Assembly (NCBI GenBank): GCA_003158365.1
Contig: PMIW01000087.1
Coordinates: forward strand, 6,855 to 14,032
Direction of reading: 5' to 3'
Origin: Ignavibacteriota bacterium
Lineage (GTDB): Bacteria > Bacteroidota > Ignavibacteria > Tepidaquicellales > Tepidaquicellaceae
Length of the DNA: 7,178 nt
In this document: piece after piece, positions 1 to 3,915 of the stretch
Numbering within the stretch: the stretch's first letter is position 1
How the letters are laid out: each line of letters begins with the position of its first letter
Notes under the pieces: generated by a model
What the model was told of the DNA's origin: nothing
Database searches by the model: none
What the model saw: the letters and a program-made list of their open reading frames with translations, nothing else
Position numbers and translations under genes: made by a program

Positions 1-1126
1 TAATGACGGCAAGGAAATTTACTATTCGGTAGTGCATAGTTATTATCCTACTGCAGGTGATACAATTAAGTATTTCAAGTATTCAGGCAATAAATGGACA
101 GGTCCGTTCAATTTATTTAACGGTTATATAGCTCCCGCATTATCTATAACCGGAGATACAATGTATTTTCAGAATAACAGCGTACCTTATCAAACTCTTT
201 TTTCGGTTAGAAATGGTACGGGCTGGAGTAACCCGCAAAGAATTTTATACAACCTTAATTCAGCACATTATTTTCAGGAAACAAATAATGGAAATTATTA
301 TGTTTCATCAATTTCCAGTCCAAGTATAGGAGGTTCAGACTGGTGCAAATTATTTATAAACGGTGCCGATACTACCGCTATAAGTTTAGGACTGCCGTTA
401 AACTCCGGAACCGAAGATTTGGATCTTTTTGTCACAAAAGATGAATCTTTTATGATTGTAACAAAATATACGGGAAATACAACGAAACTATATATAAGTT
501 ATCATAAAAATAATGGAAATTGGACAAACCCTAAAAACTTAGGTCCAGTTATTAACTTTGGACTTGGAGCGTGGGGTCCTTATGTTTCCTCTGATAACAA
601 ATATTTGTTTTATACTGCCGGGACTAATCCGAATTATTCGGATACCTATATACGCTGGATTCGTGTAGACAGCCTGATTGACAGTTTAAAACACACCAAT
701 TTTGTTCCATATCTGAAAAATCAAATTCCAAACTTAATAGATACAGCAGGTCATTTTTTCAATTATACATTCCCCGACAGTACTTTTATCGATGATGATG
801 GAAACAATACACTAACATATTCCGTAACATTAAGTAATGGCGGTGCATTGCCTTCCTGGTTAAATTTTAATCCCGGTACCAGGACATTTACAGGCACACC
901 AATTACTTTAGGCTCTATTAATTTAAAAGTAATAGCAATTGATACTGCAAAGACAATGGCATATTGCATATTTAATTTAAACGTTGTTGACCATACATTT
1001 ATTCGCGAATCTAACGGACAAATAATAAATGAGTATAAATTGTTCCAGAATTATCCTAATCCGTTTAATCCCGGTACGGTAATCAGCTATTCGTTAATAA
1101 ATAACAACCACGTTAGTATAAAATAG
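1..1126 (+). CDS. Secreted PD40 beta-propeller protein with CADG domain and T9SS sorting domain; 5' partial, cut by an in-frame TAG
   Basis: The frame is open to the left edge: the codons before the GTG at 32 read NDGKEIYYSVV, a propeller-blade motif, so the true start lies outside the window and GTG 32 is not a start. The visible part has several PD40-like blades with 'DG/DxxYxxFT' signatures (for example around 580-615), ending at a 'DSLIDSLK' linker. A dystroglycan-type cadherin-like (CADG/He_PIG) module follows at about 700-990, with the hallmark LPSWLNFNP and FTGTP motifs. Last comes the first third of a type IX secretion C-terminal domain (YKLFQNYPNPFNP at about 1033-1071). The frame stops at TAG 1124-1126, where the paralogue just downstream has TTG (Leu). 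Such proteins are normally exported by Sec and then the T9SS to the surface or medium; the ligand is unknown. Losing 62 of 93 sorting-domain residues should block T9SS export. It is probably co-transcribed with the next gene. Confidence 0.85.
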   Translation, partial: NDGKEIYYSVVHSYYPTAGDTIKYFKYSGNKWTGPFNLFNGYIAPALSITGDTMYFQNNSVPYQTLFSVRNGTGWSNPQRILYNLNSAHYFQETNNGNYYVSSISSPSIGGSDWCKLFINGADTTAISLGLPLNSGTEDLDLFVTKDESFMIVTKYTGNTTKLYISYHKNNGNWTNPKNLGPVINFGLGAWGPYVSSDNKYLFYTAGTNPNYSDTYIRWIRVDSLIDSLKHTNFVPYLKNQIPNLIDTAGHFFNYTFPDSTFIDDDGNNTLTYSVTLSNGGALPSWLNFNPGTRTFTGTPITLGSINLKVIAIDTAKTMAYCIFNLNVVDHTFIRESNGQIINEYKLFQNYPNPFNPGTVISYSLINNNHVSIK

Positions 1127-1176
1127 TATGACGTACTTGGAAAAGAAATCACCACTCTTGTAAATTCATTTCAAAA
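1075..1176 (+). repeat. Copy 1 of a 102-bp direct repeat within the sorting-domain DNA
   Basis: This segment matches 2312-2413 at 99 of 102 bases by direct reading, at an offset of 1237 bp and with no indels. The three differences are two adjacent bases in an Asn codon region (aac-aac-cac versus aac-agt-cac) and the A in TAG versus the T in TTG at 1125. Identity falls off quickly on both sides of the segment. Confidence 0.95.
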
Positions 1177-1315
1177 GCGTGGAATGTACGACATTAATCT
1201 GGATATGAATAATTTAAATTTGGCGTCGGGCATATATTTTTATAATATAAATGTCCGGGAATCAAATACCAATAATGTTTATAAAGAAACCAAAGTAATG
1301 AATTATATAAAATAA
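1127..1315 (+). pseudogene. Detached C-terminal remainder of the T9SS sorting domain of the preceding gene
   Basis: After TAG 1124-1126 the same frame runs through 62 sense codons to TAA 1313-1315. The translation starts YDVLGKEITTLVNSFQKRG and ends ETKVMNYIK, aligning without gaps to the last 62 residues of the intact sorting domain of the next gene, which also ends ETKVMNYIK. Counting the stop as one position, both domains are 93 positions long. This is therefore the authentic 3' end of the upstream gene. No frame decay is visible, so the stop is recent, read through, or a sequencing error. I see no start codon or ribosome-binding site that would make it a separate gene. Confidence 0.85.
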
Positions 1316-1337
1316 TTTAAAAATAAAAATATAAATT

Positions 1338-2552
1338 ATGAAAATATTTATCTTTCCAGTTCTTTTATTAGTTTTGCTGAACTATAGTTTCGCGCAGCCG
1401 TATTTAGGACAAACTCCTCCTGGAAGCATTCCCCAAAAATTCGCTCCCGGAATCATTTCTCTTCCTATTAGATTAGAAACGTATCCTACATTTTCACCGG
1501 ACGGTAGTGATATGTATTTTTCAGTTGTAAATGCCAGCTGGTTGAATGGGGTAATTTTCCATACACAAGAGCGGAATGGAGTCTGGACAATACCTGATAC
1601 AGCAGCTTTTTCAAAAAATATATATATAAACTGGGAATCATTTATATCTCCCGATGGGAACAAACAGTTTTTTGCTTCTAACCGTCCGCCTTCATTAAGT
1701 AAGGATATCTGGATGATGAATCGGACTTCAGATACAACCTGGTCTAATCCGGTTCGATTAAACAGTCCTATAAATTCAAATGTGGAGGACGGCTCTGCCT
1801 GTGTTACAAATAATGGAACATTATATTTTAAATCAGCTCGCGGAGGCGGAATTAACGGTTCTATGTTATACAGGTCATTGCTTATCGACAGCACATATTC
1901 ACAAATAGAAAATCTTGGGAACATTATACATACAGTAGCCCAAGAAACGGAACCATTTATGTCTCCTGATGAGAGTTATTTAATATTTACTTCACCATCC
2001 AGGTCCGGCGGTCATGGTGGATATGATTTATGGATTTGTTTCAGGAAAATGGACGGTAGCTGGACAGAGCCTGTAAATATGGGACCAAATATAAATTCGG
2101 CACTTGATGAATATGGTCCTCGTGTAACACAGGATGGTAACTATTTATTTTTTACGAGGGATAACGGAAGTACATCCATGGATATTTACTGGGTTTCAGC
2201 AGGCATTATTGATAGTCTGAAATCCACTGTTATTTCAGTTAATCAATCATATGAACAAATAACAGATAGATATAAATTATTTCAGAATTTTCCGAATCCG
2301 TTTAACCCAAGTACGGTAATCAGCTATTCGTTAATAAATAACAGTCACGTTAGTATAAAATTGTATGACGTACTTGGAAAAGAAATCACCACTCTTGTAA
2401 ATTCATTTCAAAAACGTGGAGTGTATAATATTATGTTAAATATGAATAACTTAAATCTATCATCGGGTTTTTATTTTTACACTTTAAATGTAAATGAATC
2501 AAATTCCAATTTAGTTTTCAAAGAGACTAAAGTAATGAACTATATAAAGTGA
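1338..2552 (+). CDS. Secreted PD40 beta-propeller protein with T9SS sorting domain (complete)
   Basis: A 404-residue protein. Residues 1-19 are a Sec signal peptide with a Leu/Val-rich core, probably cleaved after SFA (A19|Q20); there is no lipobox Cys. Residues about 45-285 form a PD40/TolB-like beta-propeller, with blade motifs near 51 (TFSPDGSDMYFS), 102 (FISPDGNKQFFAS), 155, 207 (FMSPDESYLIFTS) and 262 (VTQDGNYLFFT). Residues 312-404 are a full type IX secretion sorting domain, from YKLFQNFPNPFNPS through KLYDVLGKEI to the basic end KVMNYIK. Expected fate is Sec export, then T9SS release or surface anchoring. The cargo function is unknown, and propellers of this class are often binding rather than catalytic. 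ATG 1338 lies 22 bp after the upstream TAA in an A-rich leader without a Shine-Dalgarno sequence. The signal peptide starting there supports this start. The gene is a paralogue of its upstream neighbour but lacks the CADG domain. Confidence 0.92.
   Translation: MKIFIFPVLLLVLLNYSFAQPYLGQTPPGSIPQKFAPGIISLPIRLETYPTFSPDGSDMYFSVVNASWLNGVIFHTQERNGVWTIPDTAAFSKNIYINWESFISPDGNKQFFASNRPPSLSKDIWMMNRTSDTTWSNPVRLNSPINSNVEDGSACVTNNGTLYFKSARGGGINGSMLYRSLLIDSTYSQIENLGNIIHTVAQETEPFMSPDESYLIFTSPSRSGGHGGYDLWICFRKMDGSWTEPVNMGPNINSALDEYGPRVTQDGNYLFFTRDNGSTSMDIYWVSAGIIDSLKSTVISVNQSYEQITDRYKLFQNFPNPFNPSTVISYSLINNSHVSIKLYDVLGKEITTLVNSFQKRGVYNIMLNMNNLNLSSGFYFYTLNVNESNSNLVFKETKVMNYIK
2312..2413 (+). repeat. Copy 2 of the 102-bp direct repeat within the sorting-domain DNA
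   Basis: Partner of 1075-1176. It lies in the intact sorting domain of the complete propeller gene and covers the stretch from 'STVISYSL' to 'NSFQK'. Third codon positions are almost all identical to copy 1, although the rest of the two genes is clearly diverged. This suggests recent DNA-level homogenisation rather than protein-level constraint alone. Confidence 0.95.
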
Positions 2553-2584
2553 TTTGAAAAAAATATTAATTGGAACTAATTTTG
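2553..2584 (+). promoter_or_regulatory. Candidate Bacteroidota-type promoter for the panE-like gene
   Basis: TTTG at 2553-2556 and TAATTTTG at 2577-2584 are separated by 20 bp. This matches the Bacteroidota housekeeping promoter form (TTTG, about 19-21 bp, TAnnTTTG) at every defined base. A start site a few bases after 2584 would leave a leader of roughly 25 nt before ATG 2617. The first box directly follows the stop codon of the propeller gene. The call rests on motif and spacing only, and short AT-rich motifs arise by chance. Confidence 0.5.
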
Positions 2585-2616
2585 TATTATTAAAATAATA
2601 TTCTTACAATATAAAA

Positions 2617-3540
2617 ATGAGAATAGGAATAATAGGAACAGGGGCAGTCGGAGGATACTTCGGCGGCAGAATTGCAAAAGCGGGTTATGACGTTACATTT
2701 CTTTCCCGCGGATTAAATCTAAAGGTATTGCATACAAACGGGTTGACCGTAAAAAGCATTCTTGGAGATTTCAAAATTAACGGAGTAATTGCAACTGATA
2801 ATATTGAGGATTTAAAAGATTCCGATTTAATATTAATCTGTGTGAAGGCATGGCAGGTAAAAGAGATTGCACTGCAAATAAAACCGGTTTTAACTGAAAA
2901 CGCAATCGTTATTCCCCTGCAAAATGGTATCCTGGCTTACAGTGAACTGAAGGAGCATCTGAATGTAAAAAATATTGTCGGGGGTTTGTGTTTTATTATA
3001 AGTAAAATTGAATCACCCGGTATAATAAATCATTTTGGAATTGAACCGTCGATTGTATTCGGTGAAATCAATAATCTGAAAACGGAACGGTTAAATAAAA
3101 TTAAAGAAGTATTTGACAATTCGGGTATAAAATCGAAAATATCAGATGATATAATTTCGGATTTATGGAAAAAGTTTATTACTATCTGCGTAAGCGGGCT
3201 GCTGGCCGTTACAAAGACAACATACGGAGAACTAAGAGAGCTGAAGCAAACGCGGAAAATGATGGCTGATTTATTGAAAGAGATTTATAATTTGTCCCAA
3301 AAAGCAGAAATAAATATAGAACCGGATTTTGTAGATAAAACCGTAGCCCTGATTGATACTTATCCCTATAATTCCACATCATCACTGACAAGAGACGTCC
3401 GGGAAGGGAAGCCGTCCGAAATTGATTATCAGAACGGTACTGTTGTTAAACTTGGACAGAGGTACGGGATCGAAACTCCGATAAATAAATTTGTTTATAA
3501 TTGTATTTTACCAATGGAATTGAAAGCGAGGAGAAAATGA
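2617..3540 (+). CDS. panE: Ketopantoate reductase family oxidoreductase (2-dehydropantoate 2-reductase-like)
   Basis: A 307-residue protein, close to the usual ~300 of the PanE/ApbA family. PanE reduces 2-dehydropantoate to pantoate with NADPH in the cytosol, on the pantothenate/coenzyme A route. The N-terminal Rossmann fold shows GxGxxG (residues 7-12) and R31 at the end of strand 2, where NADP phosphate is usually read. LQNG (N103) matches Asn98 of the E. coli enzyme, K186 in 'LWKKF' the catalytic Lys176, S256 matches Ser244, and E268 in 'SEIDYQNG' the Glu256 position. The active-site Asn residues that follow the catalytic Lys in E. coli PanE are not conserved here (the segment reads KFITICVSG), as in many PanE-like paralogues, so the exact substrate is less certain than the fold. 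ATG 2617 opens directly into the Rossmann strand and has an A-rich leader with no Shine-Dalgarno sequence. The gene appears to be its own transcription unit. Confidence 0.88.
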   Translation: MRIGIIGTGAVGGYFGGRIAKAGYDVTFLSRGLNLKVLHTNGLTVKSILGDFKINGVIATDNIEDLKDSDLILICVKAWQVKEIALQIKPVLTENAIVIPLQNGILAYSELKEHLNVKNIVGGLCFIISKIESPGIINHFGIEPSIVFGEINNLKTERLNKIKEVFDNSGIKSKISDDIISDLWKKFITICVSGLLAVTKTTYGELRELKQTRKMMADLLKEIYNLSQKAEINIEPDFVDKTVALIDTYPYNSTSSLTRDVREGKPSEIDYQNGTVVKLGQRYGIETPINKFVYNCILPMELKARRK

Positions 3541-3541
3541 A

Positions 3542-3646
3542 ATGACAAACTATACCATTTAGACATCACAATGTAAAGCTGCAAGAGTCGCGGGTTTCAT
3601 TTTTCTATCTGTTGTAATAGGCTTGATAATTAAGCATTACACTTAA
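3542..3646 (+). pseudogene. Possible remnant of a small membrane-protein gene (DUF4386-like N-terminus)
   Basis: An ATG one base after the panE stop reads MTNYTI, then TAG (3560-3562), then 27 sense codons beginning TSQCKAARVAGFIFLSVVIG and ending in a TAA. The 'AARVAGFIFLSVVIGLII' stretch is a convincing transmembrane helix, and the 'tsq-kAA(r)vAG-l-L' pattern resembles the first helix of DUF4386 membrane proteins (about 200+ residues). Nothing recognisable follows after 3646. If real, this is a decayed 5' remnant interrupted by an amber stop. It could also be chance coding in a non-coding spacer. Confidence 0.3.
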
Positions 3647-3687
3647 TTATCATCTGCATCTTTAATAGTTACGCAGTTTTTACATTG
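3569..3687. repeat. Imperfect outer inverted repeat enclosing the 11-bp palindrome
   Basis: The left arm 3569-3582 (caatgtaaagctgc) pairs with the right arm 3673-3687 (gcagtttttacattg). Nine outer base pairs and four inner base pairs match, with a small asymmetric bulge between them. With the inner hairpin at 3624-3652 this gives a nested, roughly 119-nt structure. A CA dinucleotide lies immediately outside both ends. It may be a small non-autonomous element or a structured RNA. No other copy is in the window. Confidence 0.5.
3624..3652. repeat. Perfect 11-bp inverted repeat with 7-nt loop
   Basis: The left arm TGATAATTAAG (3624-3634) and right arm CTTAATTATCA (3642-3652) are exact reverse complements around the loop CATTACA. 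The stem is AT-rich and no T-run follows, so it is not a classical Rho-independent terminator. It could be a weak terminator for panE, a DNA-binding palindrome, or the tip of the larger inverted repeat around it. Confidence 0.8.
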
Positions 3688-3807
3688 CAGAATAAACACA
3701 TCTACTATGTTAACTAATACTGATTATTATTGGTATTATGAAAATGTATGGTTTAACCGTTTTTGCAAGTTTCAGTGTATTTCAATTCCTGCATTTAAAT
3801 TTTACAA

Positions 3808-3836
3808 TTGAATAAATATTTTTGATTACTTATAAT
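3808..3836 (+). promoter_or_regulatory. Candidate sigma70-like promoter for the STAND-TPR gene
   Basis: TTGAAT (3808-3813) and TATAAT (3831-3836) are 17 bp apart, the ideal spacing, with a perfect -10 and a 5/6 or better -35. A Bacteroidota-type box TATTTTTG (3817-3824) lies inside it, with a 3-of-4 partner TTTA at 3794-3797. A third option is TTGACA (3854-3859), 16 bp, TATGTT (3876-3881), which would give a short leader. The right arm of the 7-bp inverted repeat overlaps the -35 box and could be an operator half-site. Which one is used cannot be told from sequence. Confidence 0.45.
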
Positions 3837-3915
3837 GTGTGTAATTTATTATATTGACATAATATTTTTTTACTATATGTTTTTTATTAAGTAAAAATTA
3901 AAAATATTCTCTCGT

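Larger units (their letters stand above)
3541..3915. other. 375-bp intergenic region between the panE-like and STAND-TPR genes
   Basis: There is no intact gene here. From left to right it holds the possible membrane-gene remnant (3542-3646), the nested inverted repeats (3569-3687), a 6-bp inverted repeat TAATAC/GTATTA (3715-3720 and 3733-3738), a 7-bp inverted repeat TTCAATT/AATTGAA (3781-3787 and 3806-3812), and candidate promoters for the downstream gene (3794-3881). The right half is extremely AT-rich. Confidence 0.8.

Noticed and set aside
1382..1924. Minus-strand 180-residue open frame
   Set aside because: It is opposite the propeller gene, which has a signal peptide, blade motifs and sorting domain; the minus frame shows no domain pattern.
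2557..2583. Terminator after the second propeller gene
   Set aside because: Only a 4-bp ATTA/TAAT stem can be drawn, too weak to call.
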